NCBI RefSeq assembly: GCF_000242915.1
Contig: NZ_AFRZ01000001.1
Location: 1,240,001-1,304,000, forward strand
From: Sulfurimonas gotlandica GD1
GTDB lineage: Bacteria; Campylobacterota; Campylobacteria; Campylobacterales; Sulfurimonadaceae
Length of the DNA stretch: 64,000 nucleotides
Reading direction: 5' to 3'
The position numbers and the translations under genes are program-made. The notes under the pieces are model-generated. The model ran no database searches. It was not told the origin of the DNA and was given only the letters and a program-made list of their open reading frames with translations. Within the stretch, counting starts at the first letter, position 1, and each line of letters opens with the position of its first letter. Positions 9,265 through 16,844 of the stretch are shown one piece after another.

Positions 9265-10041
9265 TTATATTATTTTTTTATAGAGTTGGTGATAGTCTTG
9301 TGTAGATACTTGATGAGGACGAATCGTTAGTGCAAGCGAGAGCTCATTAAAAACTTCTTGAAGTATACTCTTCTCATAATTTGCCGATAGATTTTTCATA
9401 AGAGTTTTTCTGGGTTGCTTAAATGCAACTCTAAGCAAGCCCTCAAAATCCTCATCACTTCTATCAGCATTTTTTCGTATAAGAAAAACAGCAGAATCTA
9501 TTTTTGGCGGAGGTTCAAAAGCAGTTGGTGGAACTTGCATAACAATATGCGCCTCTCCTACACTTTGAGTTATAACACTCAAAGATCCAAATACCTTTTC
9601 ACCTTCATGCGCGCAAAATTTTTCTGCCACTTCAAGCTGTACCATTACAAGTATATTTTTACACATTGGATCTGCGAGTGCTTTCAATATGATGTTTGTT
9701 GCAATATAATATGGCAAATTCGCCACTAAATCATACGGCTCATCAATAAGGCTACTCTGCCAAGCTTGTAGAACATCCCCACAATTTATGTGGAGTCGCT
9801 TGGTAGCAATCTCTTCTTTAAATGTACTTTGTAATAGTTTACACAAATCGGTATCGACCTCAAAAGCTTCTACACTTTTGACATCTACTAAATATTTAGT
9901 TAAATCACCTAAGCCAGGGCCAATTTCTACGACTTTATTATCGCTTTTGGGCATCGCTTCGATTATTTTTCTTAATACTGCTTCATCTTTTAGGAAATTC
10001 TGTCCAAATTTCTTCTTAGCCACTACGCTATTTTTATTCAT
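9265..10041 (-). CDS. rsmA: 16S rRNA dimethyladenosine transferase (KsgA)
   Basis: Dimethylates two adjacent adenosines in the 3' terminal helix of 16S rRNA, a late small-subunit assembly step. The protein shows KKKFGQNFLKD at the N-terminus, the SAM-binding motif VEIGPGLGDLTKYL and the catalytic NLPYYIAT motif, followed by PPTAFEPPPKIDSAV. The length of about 258 residues is normal. ATG at 10041 is chosen; an in-frame TTG two codons upstream is possible and neither has a convincing ribosome site. First gene of the rsmA-rnj-folE-fliI operon. Confidence 0.95.
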   Translation of the reverse strand: MNKNSVVAKKKFGQNFLKDEAVLRKIIEAMPKSDNKVVEIGPGLGDLTKYLVDVKSVEAFEVDTDLCKLLQSTFKEEIATKRLHINCGDVLQAWQSSLIDEPYDLVANLPYYIATNIILKALADPMCKNILVMVQLEVAEKFCAHEGEKVFGSLSVITQSVGEAHIVMQVPPTAFEPPPKIDSAVFLIRKNADRSDEDFEGLLRVAFKQPRKTLMKNLSANYEKSILQEVFNELSLALTIRPHQVSTQDYHQLYKKII

Positions 10042-10116
10042 GGGCAAGAGTGTATAGTAATTTTACTTACAATAAGTTAATATTCTTGGTAAATTTAATA
10101 ATTGTTTAAATAAGAC

Positions 10117-10581
10117 CTAAACTAACTCTTTGATTCTCTCTTCTGGAACTGCTATTAATCTTCTCTCTAATCTATTGATTTCTTCTAGAAGTTCTTTTGA
10201 TATTATTTCTAAATTTACATAATATTGTCTTGCCTTATCTGCCTCATAATCTTCAATACTATTTTTTTTACCAAAAAGTTTTGCAAAAAATCCATCTTTT
10301 GGTTTATTAAAATATATGTTAAATATATTCATATATACATCATGCAGATTAAAGTGTAATCTTTCAATCTTTACCATGCATTCCACAGGGTTATTTGATA
10401 GAGCATTTAATATCTGTCCTTCACTATAAAACCATTGACCAAATTTACACTCTGTAGAATCAACCGGAATGGAGTCTTCTTTAACGTCTATACCATTGAT
10501 AAGAAGTTTTGCTTTTTGAACCCATTTTATATGGGCAGATTTTGCAGCTCGTAAATGCCCAAGAACATGTTCTTTATCCAT
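10117..10581 (-). CDS. Stand-alone CZB (chemoreceptor zinc-binding) domain protein
   Basis: The 154-aa product has the zinc signature of CZB domains: His17 in HIKWVQKA, Cys45 in TECKFGQWFYSEG, and His76/His80 in RLHFNLHDVY. There is no methyl-accepting helical hairpin, no GGDEF domain and no membrane segment, so it is a free CZB module with a charged C-terminal helix (about residues 110-154). In known CZB proteins the cysteine-zinc centre responds to zinc or hypochlorite. A role as a soluble sensor or partner for chemoreceptors is inferred; a chemoreceptor with its own CZB domain lies at 36-37 kb. Confidence 0.85.
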   Translation of the reverse strand: MDKEHVLGHLRAAKSAHIKWVQKAKLLINGIDVKEDSIPVDSTECKFGQWFYSEGQILNALSNNPVECMVKIERLHFNLHDVYMNIFNIYFNKPKDGFFAKLFGKKNSIEDYEADKARQYYVNLEIISKELLEEINRLERRLIAVPEERIKELV

Positions 10582-10637
10582 AAGAATTTCCTATATATAC
10601 TTTAGTTTAGTTTTTTGTCACTATTATAACGATTTTT

Positions 10638-10673
10638 AATAAAATGAATATTAATAATAAAATGAATATTAAT
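10638..10673. repeat. Perfect tandem repeat, 2 x 18 bp
   Basis: The 18-base unit AATAAAATGAATATTAAT occurs twice head to tail with no mismatch. It is entirely A/T except for one G per unit. It lies 30 bases before a parS-like palindrome in the gap between the CZB gene and hisF. Confidence 0.85.
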
Positions 10674-10703
10674 AATCAAATTTATTAGATATTCATGAGA
10701 CAA

Positions 10704-10719
10704 TGTTTCACATGAAACA
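10704..10719. promoter_or_regulatory. parS-like centromere site 1
   Basis: TGTTTCACATGAAACA differs at one base from the widely conserved bacterial parS consensus TGTTTCACGTGAAACA, and the flanking bases extend the dyad to 18 (10703-10720). parS is bound by ParB for origin segregation. It lies in non-coding DNA upstream of hisF, about 14.6 kb from dnaA. An identical 16-mer is at 14432. No parA or parB gene is in the window. Confidence 0.8.
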
Positions 10720-10801
10720 TTTTGAGCTTATTTTAAAACTATATTTAAATATAAGTCTTAAATTGTATAATTGCAATATATTATACGAGGCTATTACTAT
10801 T

Positions 10802-11560
10802 ATGAACTATTTCGCTAAAAGAATCATCCCTTGTCTTGATGTTAAAGATGGACGTGTTGTAAAAGGAGTTAACTTTGTTGGACTTAGAGATGCAGGTGAC
10901 CCTGTAGAAGTTGCAAAAAGATATAACGAAGAAGGTGCTGATGAAATCACTTTTTTAGACATTACAGCATCTAGCGATAATAGAGATACTATAGTAGATA
11001 TTGTAGCCCAAGTAGCGCGTGAAGTTTTCATTCCTCTTACTGTTGGTGGTGGTATAAGAAGACTAGATGATATCTACAAACTTTTAAATGTTGGTTGTGA
11101 TAAAGTTAGTGTAAACTCAGCAGCTATTAAAAGACCTGAACTTATAGATGAAGGCGCAAAACGTTTTGGTTCTCAATGTATTGTAACTGCTATAGATGTT
11201 AAAAGAACAGGCAATAAATATAATGTCTTTTTAAACGGTGGTAGAGTTGATACGGGTATAGATGCCGTAGAATGGGCGAAAGAAGTTGTGAATCGCGGAA
11301 GTGGAGAAATACTTCTGACATCTATGGATGCTGATGGTACTAAAGCCGGTTTTGAGCTAAACATCACAGAACAAATTAGCAGAGCGGTAAATGTACCAGT
11401 TATTGCTAGTGGTGGAGCTGGAACTATGCAGCATATTAAAGAAGCTTTTGAGCATGGCGCAGATGCAGCACTGGCTGCTAGTATATTTCACTACAAAGAA
11501 ATAGATATAATGGATTTAAAACACTACCTTCATAATAATAACATTCCTGTTAGACTATAA
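10802..11560 (+). CDS. hisF: Imidazole glycerol phosphate synthase cyclase subunit HisF
   Basis: Uses ammonia from HisH to convert PRFAR to imidazole glycerol phosphate and AICAR, linking histidine and purine synthesis. The chosen ATG begins [22 protein letters not shown], the standard HisF N-terminus with catalytic Asp13; an in-frame ATG 33 codons upstream lies on the parS-like site and is not credible. The second catalytic Asp is in TAIDVKR; the phosphate loops TVGGGIRR and VIASGGAGT are intact. 252 residues, normal. Starts a run with the next three genes. Confidence 0.96.
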   Translation: MNYFAKRIIPCLDVKDGRVVKGVNFVGLRDAGDPVEVAKRYNEEGADEITFLDITASSDNRDTIVDIVAQVAREVFIPLTVGGGIRRLDDIYKLLNVGCDKVSVNSAAIKRPELIDEGAKRFGSQCIVTAIDVKRTGNKYNVFLNGGRVDTGIDAVEWAKEVVNRGSGEILLTSMDADGTKAGFELNITEQISRAVNVPVIASGGAGTMQHIKEAFEHGADAALAASIFHYKEIDIMDLKHYLHNNNIPVRL

Positions 11561-11573
11561 GAGGTATATATAG

Positions 11574-12116
11574 ATGATAATATGCGCTGGAAATAACGAA
11601 AACTTTGATTTTGCTCTTTCGACTGGAGTAGGCTTAATTGAAACTGCCATGAATCTAACAAGACTATGTTTGTTTGATAAACCAGAGTTTTTACTTTTTA
11701 TTGGTTCGGCTGGGAGTTATGGAAACCATAATATATTTGATATTGTAGAATCTAAAACAGCTTCAAATATTGAACTTGCTTTTCTTAGCTCAGATGCTTA
11801 CACTCCATTAGACAATGTAGTATCTACTAACATAGATAACACCATAAAAGATGTTATAGTAAATTCGTCTAACTATATATCTACAAATGCAGAACTTACG
11901 AAAAAGTTTTTAAGCTTTGGAGTGGGAATAGAAAACATGGAATTTTTTAGTGTTTTAAAAATAGCAGAGGAATTTAATATTCCTGCTGGAGGAGTATTTT
12001 GTATAACTAACTATACAAACCAAAATGCTCATGAAGACTTTTTAAAGAACCATGAAAAAGCTAAAGAACTGTTAAGTACACATGTAAAAAATAGAATCAA
12101 GGAACTAACTAAATAA
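11574..12116 (+). CDS. Small phosphorylase-superfamily (MTA/SAH nucleosidase or PNP-like) protein
   Basis: The 180-aa product shows the nucleoside phosphorylase/nucleosidase fold in short form: MIICAGNNENFDFALSTGVG at the start, FIGSAGSYGN (phosphate/ribose loop), ENMEFFSVLKIAEEFNIP (the MEx ribose-binding glutamate region), and an Asn (CITNY) where the base-recognising Asp/Asn is expected. It is shorter than a full-length PNP or MTA nucleosidase (about 230-240 residues). Substrate is undecided; purine nucleoside or futalosine-type cleavage are both possible. It overlaps the rlmN start by one base, so it is translationally coupled. Confidence 0.65.
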   Translation: MIICAGNNENFDFALSTGVGLIETAMNLTRLCLFDKPEFLLFIGSAGSYGNHNIFDIVESKTASNIELAFLSSDAYTPLDNVVSTNIDNTIKDVIVNSSNYISTNAELTKKFLSFGVGIENMEFFSVLKIAEEFNIPAGGVFCITNYTNQNAHEDFLKNHEKAKELLSTHVKNRIKELTK

Positions 12117-13195
12117 TGACTAACACAAAACCATCATTACTTGATTTTACAAAAAAAGAACTACAAACTTTAATCAAACCTGGCTTTAGAGTCAATCAAA
12201 TCTTTGGTTGGCTTTACCATCAATATGCCGAAAGTTTTGATGACATGAAGAATGTACCAAAAGCATTGAGAGAAGAACTTGCAGAGAAATATGTAGTAAA
12301 TCCTCTTACTATTGTAAATAAAGAAGTCTCAACTGACGGAACAATTAAGTATCTTCTTCAGATGCAAGATGGTAAAACGATGGAAGCTGTTTGGCTTAAA
12401 ATGAAAGATACTCAACTTGATGAAAATGCTGAAGTAATTCAAGAAGCTAAATATACTATCTGTGTTTCAACTCAAGTTGGATGCAAAGTAGGGTGTTCTT
12501 TTTGTCTGACTGCAAAAGGTGGTTTTACGAGAGATCTTACAGCTGGAGAGATTGTAGCTCAGGTAGTAACTTTAAAGTGCGATAATGATCACAAACATAA
12601 CAGAAAAATAAACATTGTCTACATGGGGATGGGTGAACCTCTGGATAACTTAGATAATCTAGCTAAGGCAATAGAAATATTTAAAGAAGATGATGGCTTA
12701 TGTATCTCAGGTAAACGTCAAACAGTATCTACAAGTGGCCTTAGCAATAAGATAGATCAGCTTGGCAAGATGGATTTAGGTGTTCATATAGCTATATCAC
12801 TTCACGCTGTTGATGATGAACTAAGAACAGAACTTATTCCTATGAACAAAGCTCACAATATTAACTCTATAATAGAAGCTGTTAAACGCTTTCCTATAGA
12901 TACTAGAAAAAGGGTAATGTTTGAGTATTTAGTTATAAAAGGAAAAAATGATGATTTGGGCTCTGCAAAGAAGCTTGTTAAACTACTTCATGGTATAAAA
13001 GCAAAAGTAAACCTAATCTACTTTAATCCTTATCCAGGAACAGACTATGACAGACCCTCTAAAGAAGATATGGTAACATTTGCCGACTATTTAATCAAAC
13101 ATGGCTTATTATGTACTATAAGAGACTCTAAGGGCATAGATATCAGCGCTGCATGTGGTCAACTTAAAGAGAAGACTGAAGGGGAGATACAATGA
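12116..13195 (+). CDS. rlmN: Dual-specificity 23S rRNA/tRNA adenine-C2 methyltransferase RlmN
   Basis: A radical-SAM enzyme that methylates A2503 of 23S rRNA and A37 of some tRNAs. The CxxxCxxC iron-sulfur motif is Cys123-Cys127-Cys130 (GCKVGCSFC). The two methyl-transfer cysteines are present: Cys116 (YTICVSTQVG) and the one in ISAACGQL near the C-terminus. MGMGEPLDN binds SAM. 359 aa, normal length. TAATG overlap with the upstream phosphorylase-like gene and ATGA overlap with the small gene downstream. Confidence 0.96.
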   Translation: MTNTKPSLLDFTKKELQTLIKPGFRVNQIFGWLYHQYAESFDDMKNVPKALREELAEKYVVNPLTIVNKEVSTDGTIKYLLQMQDGKTMEAVWLKMKDTQLDENAEVIQEAKYTICVSTQVGCKVGCSFCLTAKGGFTRDLTAGEIVAQVVTLKCDNDHKHNRKINIVYMGMGEPLDNLDNLAKAIEIFKEDDGLCISGKRQTVSTSGLSNKIDQLGKMDLGVHIAISLHAVDDELRTELIPMNKAHNINSIIEAVKRFPIDTRKRVMFEYLVIKGKNDDLGSAKKLVKLLHGIKAKVNLIYFNPYPGTDYDRPSKEDMVTFADYLIKHGLLCTIRDSKGIDISAACGQLKEKTEGEIQ

Positions 13196-13299
13196 GCTAT
13201 ATAGAAATATTTCAAATAGTTTTTTTAATAGCAGTTTTTGCAGTTGGTTTAATAGGATTCATAAAAGCTGCTACAAACGATGACGAAAAAGAAGACTAA
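13192..13299 (+). CDS. 35-aa single-pass membrane peptide, coupled to rlmN
   Basis: ATG overlaps the rlmN stop codon (ATGA), with GGGGAGA as a strong ribosome site seven bases upstream. The peptide begins MSYIEIFQ, has one hydrophobic helix (about residues 8-24: IVFLIAVFAVGLIGF) and an acidic tail ending DDEKED. The overlap, the ribosome site and the coherent membrane-peptide composition argue that it is real. Function is unknown. Confidence 0.65.
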   Translation: MSYIEIFQIVFLIAVFAVGLIGFIKAATNDDEKED

Positions 13300-13336
13300 T
13301 AAACTACTTGTAATCTACTTATGATAAAATACCAGT

Positions 13337-13482
13337 ATAGTAAGCAATCAGCCTCAATGAGGCTAACTTTTAGGAATGCTAACCAATAGCATTTCTCCAC
13401 GATGAGTGGTCTTATAGACCAAAGCGAAGAAAAAGGGATTTTTGCTCCTTTCTCGGACAAATAAATGAAGGCTTGCTTTCAT
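13337..13482 (+). ncRNA. Candidate structured leader or small RNA with five hairpins
   Basis: About 145 bases hold successive stems: AGCCTC/GAGGCT (13350-13364), AATGCT/AGCATT (13375-13393), TGGTCT/AGACCA (13407-13421), an imperfect stem around 13424-13456, and ATGAAGGC/GCTTTCAT (13465-13482). A TATGATAAAAT box at 13320-13330 could drive it. The next gene starts 30 bases later at 13512, so it may be that gene's 5' leader (a riboswitch-like or protein-bound element) or a free RNA processed or read through. It does not match SRP RNA, tmRNA, 6S or any riboswitch I recognise. GGA motifs at 13373, 13436 and 13455 make CsrA binding one possibility (weak inference). Confidence 0.55.
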
Positions 13483-13511
13483 TTTATGAAATAACATTAA
13501 GGAAGATGATA

Positions 13512-13751
13512 ATGGCTGAAAATAAAACAAATACAGACCGTATTAAAAGAATTTACGATCTTTGTGAACTGCACTTTGGTGATGTACGTTTTGTTGGTAT
13601 TAAGTATCACAAAAAAATTGGTTGGATTGCAAAAGCACAATTCGATGATGGTTTTGAAAATTTAACTGCTGATGGTATAACTAGCGTTGAGGCATTGCGT
13701 AATTTAAAAAATCGTGTGAAAAAAATCATAAAGAGATATAACGCAGTATAA
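13512..13751 (+). CDS. Small basic hypothetical protein, 79 aa
   Basis: Start ATG at 13512 is chosen because AAGGAA ends seven bases upstream; in-frame starts at 13473 and 13506 lack that spacing. The protein MAENKTNTDRIKRIYDLC... is soluble, with a likely alpha/beta core (residues 20-50) and a basic C-terminal helix (NLKNRVKKIIKRY). I do not recognise a family. It is preceded by a long structured leader and followed by a hairpin, so it is a single-gene unit. The basic tail would suit nucleic acid binding, but that is a guess. Confidence 0.6.
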   Translation: MAENKTNTDRIKRIYDLCELHFGDVRFVGIKYHKKIGWIAKAQFDDGFENLTADGITSVEALRNLKNRVKKIIKRYNAV

Positions 13752-13755
13752 ATAC

Positions 13756-13786
13756 TAAACGACCAACACACCAGGGAGGTCGTTTA
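13756..13786 (+). terminator. Hairpin after the 79-aa gene
   Basis: TAAACGACC / GGTCGTTTA pair perfectly around a 13-base loop just after the stop codon. The T run is short, so it could be a terminator or a 3' stabilising stem. Confidence 0.6.
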
Positions 13787-13986
13787 TAAATGTAATAATA
13801 CCCTACTTTTCTTATAGAAAAATAATCTTCCAAACTTACAAGACTCTCTAAAAATTAAGATGACTTTACAAGAGAATAAAAATTACTTATTTTACAACCG
13901 TAATGCTTTATAGTAATAGAATTTCAAAATTCTCTTAAAAAAGAATAATAAATAAAAGAAATTTCAAAATTTATCGATAATGTGCA

Positions 13987-14218
13987 TTATTCACACATTG
14001 TTCTAAGTTGTGAATATCTTTTAGCATTATAGAAAATAAATTAGGAAATTCTTTATTTTTTTAAGAATTATTTTATATAAATCTATTCTGAATTCACAAT
14101 GCTTTCACATAGCTTAAAGCCCTAAATATAGGGCTTTAATAAGCATTACAACAATAATGTGATTTTGTTATATGAATGTCTTTTAAAAATCTGAGAATGT
14201 TATTCACATTGTGAATTA
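13987..14218. other. AT-rich gap with DnaA-box-like sites
   Basis: The 448-base gap 13752-14199 has no ORF worth calling. It contains perfect TTATTCACA at 13987-13995 and 14200-14208, a reverse ATATTCACA at 14009-14017 and a reverse TAATTCACA at 14210-14218; the last two sites of the list form an inverted pair over the stop codon of the minus-strand gene. TTATTCACA is the epsilonproteobacterial DnaA-box form. The place is 11 kb from dnaA, so it could titrate DnaA or act in origin control. Four 9-mers in AT-rich DNA can also arise by chance in part. Confidence 0.5.
14115..14138. terminator. Hairpin in the AT-rich gap
   Basis: TAAAGCCC / GGGCTTTA form a strong stem with an eight-base loop 60 bases beyond the stop codon of the minus-strand pseudouridine synthase. 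It can serve as terminator from either side. Confidence 0.65.
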
Positions 14219-15126
14219 GTAATCATAGATTCTAAACATATTTGCTCAAAATCCACTTTACTCTTTATATTATACACACTATCATAAAGTTCAAACTCCA
14301 GCTCATTTGCATGAAGCAGTAACCTTGAAGCACCGCTAAGTTCTATTCTTTTTTCAGCATCTAGCTCTTTATCTAAAAACTTAACTATATCTTCTTCGCT
14401 TTGTCCATATATTGGGTCTCCAACGATTGGATGTTTCACATGAAACAAATGAACTCTTATCTGATGTTGTCTTCCAGTATATGGTGAACACTCTACTAAA
14501 GTCATATCTGTCTCCGCAAAATACTTTAGAGGTCTTATATCAGTCTTAGAAGCTTTTCCTTCCTCATGAACCTTTACAACCATTCTAACTATTGCACTTT
14601 CATCTTCACGTCTTAGGAGTGGTTCTTCTATACATATACTTTCTTTTAACTCTCCGTGAACAAGTGCGAGATATTTCTTTTTCATATCTCTTTGTTCAAA
14701 CATCATTTTAATATCTCTTTCACTTTCTTTATTTTTTGCACACAAAACAAGTCCGCTAGTCTCTTGATCTATTCTATGTGCTATGTTTGCATCTCTTCCG
14801 TATTGATATTTCAGTTCATCTATTAGAGAGTAGGGTGTCTTTCTATTTTGAGGATGAATAAGAACTCCACTTGGTTTATCAAATACAACAAACTCATCAT
14901 AAACAGCTGTAGCCTCCAAACCTTTTGTGATTGGCTCAAAGTATATAAATTCAAATTCACCTTCTATTTCACCAGCTGTTCTAGTCATAGGCTCACCATT
15001 TATAAAGAGGCGACCTTTAGCTATTAATCTTTGTGCTTCTTTTTGTGTATAGTCCAATTCTTTTATAAGATATAGAAAAGCTTTTTGCTTTATTGGTGCA
15101 TACATTTTCTTCATTACAAATGGCAA
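14200..15126 (-). CDS. RluA/RluD-family RNA pseudouridine synthase
   Basis: Isomerises uridine to pseudouridine in rRNA or tRNA. The 308-aa protein has an N-terminal S4-like RNA-binding segment (TQKEAQRLIAKGRLFINGE) and the family core with the catalytic aspartate in HRIDQETSGLVLCAKN, then GRQHQIRVHLF and HPIVGDPIYG. A TTG at 15126 is favoured because GAGGA lies about eight bases upstream; ATG codons at 15114 and 15105 lack such a site. The piece FHVKHP, where relatives have a different linker, is encoded by a parS-like 16-mer. The exact uridine target is not readable. Confidence 0.9.
   Translation of the reverse strand: MPFVMKKMYAPIKQKAFLYLIKELDYTQKEAQRLIAKGRLFINGEPMTRTAGEIEGEFEFIYFEPITKGLEATAVYDEFVVFDKPSGVLIHPQNRKTPYSLIDELKYQYGRDANIAHRIDQETSGLVLCAKNKESERDIKMMFEQRDMKKKYLALVHGELKESICIEEPLLRREDESAIVRMVVKVHEEGKASKTDIRPLKYFAETDMTLVECSPYTGRQHQIRVHLFHVKHPIVGDPIYGQSEEDIVKFLDKELDAEKRIELSGASRLLLHANELEFELYDSVYNIKSKVDFEQICLESMITNSQCE
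14432..14447. promoter_or_regulatory. parS-like centromere site 2, inside a coding region
   Basis: TGTTTCACATGAAACA, identical over all 16 bases to the site at 10704, lies inside the pseudouridine synthase gene and encodes FHVKH there. Identity of two 16-base near-palindromes 3.7 kb apart, one coding and one not, is strong evidence for a selected binding site. It is 10.9 kb from dnaA. Confidence 0.8.
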
Positions 15127-15294
15127 AATTTAATCCTCATTTAATCAATATTTTACAAACTTTTCTGTAGAATAAGTGACTTTATTATGTGCGAATTTTA
15201 GCATAAAAATAAGTGTACACATAAAAAGCTCATTTATAAACATTGAAAAAATTTAGATGTGCTCAAAACATAATAATCATAAGGAACCTATAGA

Positions 15295-16626
15295 ATGGTA
15301 GAAAGATATGCAAGACCAGAGATGTCAGAAAAGTGGACACAACATGCAAGATATGCTGCATGGTTAGAAGTAGAAAAAGCTGCGGTTAAAGCTTGGGCAA
15401 AACTTGGAAAGATTCCTCAAGACGACGCAGATAAGATTGTAAAAAATGCAACATTCTCAGTTGAACGTATTGAAGAGATTGAAGCAGTTACTAAGCATGA
15501 CCTTATTGCATTCAACACAAGTGTATCAGAGAGCTTAGGCGAAGAGTCAAGATGGTTCCACTATGGTATGACAAGTTCTGATGCAGTTGATACTGGTGTT
15601 GCACTTCAAATGAGAGACTCTTTAAATATTATTATTGATGATGTAAAGACGTTAATGGAATCAATCAAGAAGCGTGCCGAAGAACATAAGATGACTTTAA
15701 TGGTTGGACGTTCTCATGGAATCCATGGTGAGCCTATCACTTTTGGTTTGACTTTAGCTGTTTGGTATGATGAAATGGCTCGTCACCTGACAAACCTTGA
15801 GCAGACTATGGAAGTTATCGCTGTAGGACAAATCTCTGGAGCTATGGGTAACTTTGCACATGCACCACTTGAACTAGAAGAGTATGCTATGGCAGAACTT
15901 GGACTAAAACCAGAGCCTTGCTCAAACCAAGTTGTGCATCGTGATCGTTATGCAAGACTTGCTACTACCTTAGCACTCATTGCTTCTTCGGTTGAAAAGT
16001 TTGCAGTTCAAGTAAGACACTTACAAAGAACAGAAGTATATGAGGCTGAAGAGTTTTTTGCGAAAGGTCAAAAAGGTTCTTCTGCAATGCCACATAAACG
16101 TAACCCTATTCTTACTGAAAATATCACAGGTCTTGCAAGAATGATCAGAGCATACGCAGCACCAGCTATGGAAAATGTTGCTTTATGGCATGAAAGAGAT
16201 ATTAGTCATTCTTCTACTGAGCGTTTCTGGTTACCAGATGCATTTATAACTATGGACTTTATGCTTCACCGTATGAACAACGTAATCGCTAACCTTACAG
16301 TATTCCCAGAAAATATGATGAGAAACCTAAACCTTACTGGTGGACTTGTATTTTCTCAGCGTGTACTTTTAGAACTTCCACTTCAAGGTGTATCTCGTGA
16401 AGATGCATATAGAATAGTTCAGCGTAATGCTATGAAAGTTTGGGAAGAGATTCAGCAAGGTAAAGCTACAACAAATGAAGATGGTGAATCTTTGTATCTA
16501 AATCACTTATTGGCTGATGAAGAGTTAAGAAACTCATTAAGTGAAAAAGAAATTCGTGAATGTTTTAACTATGACTACTATACGAAAAACGTAGATGGTA
16601 TATTTAAAAGAGTCTTCAAAAAGTAA
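15295..16626 (+). CDS. purB: Adenylosuccinate lyase
   Basis: Catalyses two fumarate-releasing steps of purine synthesis: SAICAR to AICAR and adenylosuccinate to AMP. The 443-aa protein has GRSHGIHGEPITFG with the catalytic His region, TSSDAVDTG, and the family signature GSSAMPHKRNPI with the mobile catalytic serine loop. Starts MVERYARPEMSEKW, typical of bacterial PurB. A stem-loop follows the stop. It stands alone between the divergent pseudouridine synthase and nrdA. Confidence 0.97.
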   Translation: MVERYARPEMSEKWTQHARYAAWLEVEKAAVKAWAKLGKIPQDDADKIVKNATFSVERIEEIEAVTKHDLIAFNTSVSESLGEESRWFHYGMTSSDAVDTGVALQMRDSLNIIIDDVKTLMESIKKRAEEHKMTLMVGRSHGIHGEPITFGLTLAVWYDEMARHLTNLEQTMEVIAVGQISGAMGNFAHAPLELEEYAMAELGLKPEPCSNQVVHRDRYARLATTLALIASSVEKFAVQVRHLQRTEVYEAEEFFAKGQKGSSAMPHKRNPILTENITGLARMIRAYAAPAMENVALWHERDISHSSTERFWLPDAFITMDFMLHRMNNVIANLTVFPENMMRNLNLTGGLVFSQRVLLELPLQGVSREDAYRIVQRNAMKVWEEIQQGKATTNEDGESLYLNHLLADEELRNSLSEKEIRECFNYDYYTKNVDGIFKRVFKK

Positions 16627-16638
16627 GCGAGAAATGGT

Positions 16639-16664
16639 TTAGTATAACTAGAATGGTTATACTA
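16639..16664 (+). terminator. Terminator-like hairpin after purB
   Basis: A perfect 10-bp stem TTAGTATAAC / GTTATACTAA with a six-base loop, 12 bases after the purB stop. It lacks a T run, so it may act by another mechanism. The 218 bases between purB and nrdA otherwise hold only AT-rich promoter-like DNA, including TAGATAAAAT near 16750. Confidence 0.55.
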
Positions 16665-16844
16665 ATCACCATCTACAATGATACATTGAAATTGCTCAAA
16701 ATTTCTACAATATTACTTAATCAAATTCATCATTCTCAAAGTTAAGTATAGATAAAATCCTAGACAGTTTAAATGATTTTTTATCTAATTATTTTACTAA
16801 TAATTACCTAAATGATTAAAAAGACAGACTTCAGGAAAACATTA

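Noticed and set aside
10703-10801. Upstream ATG as the hisF start
   Set aside because: It lies on the parS-like palindrome and adds 33 residues not found in HisF proteins.
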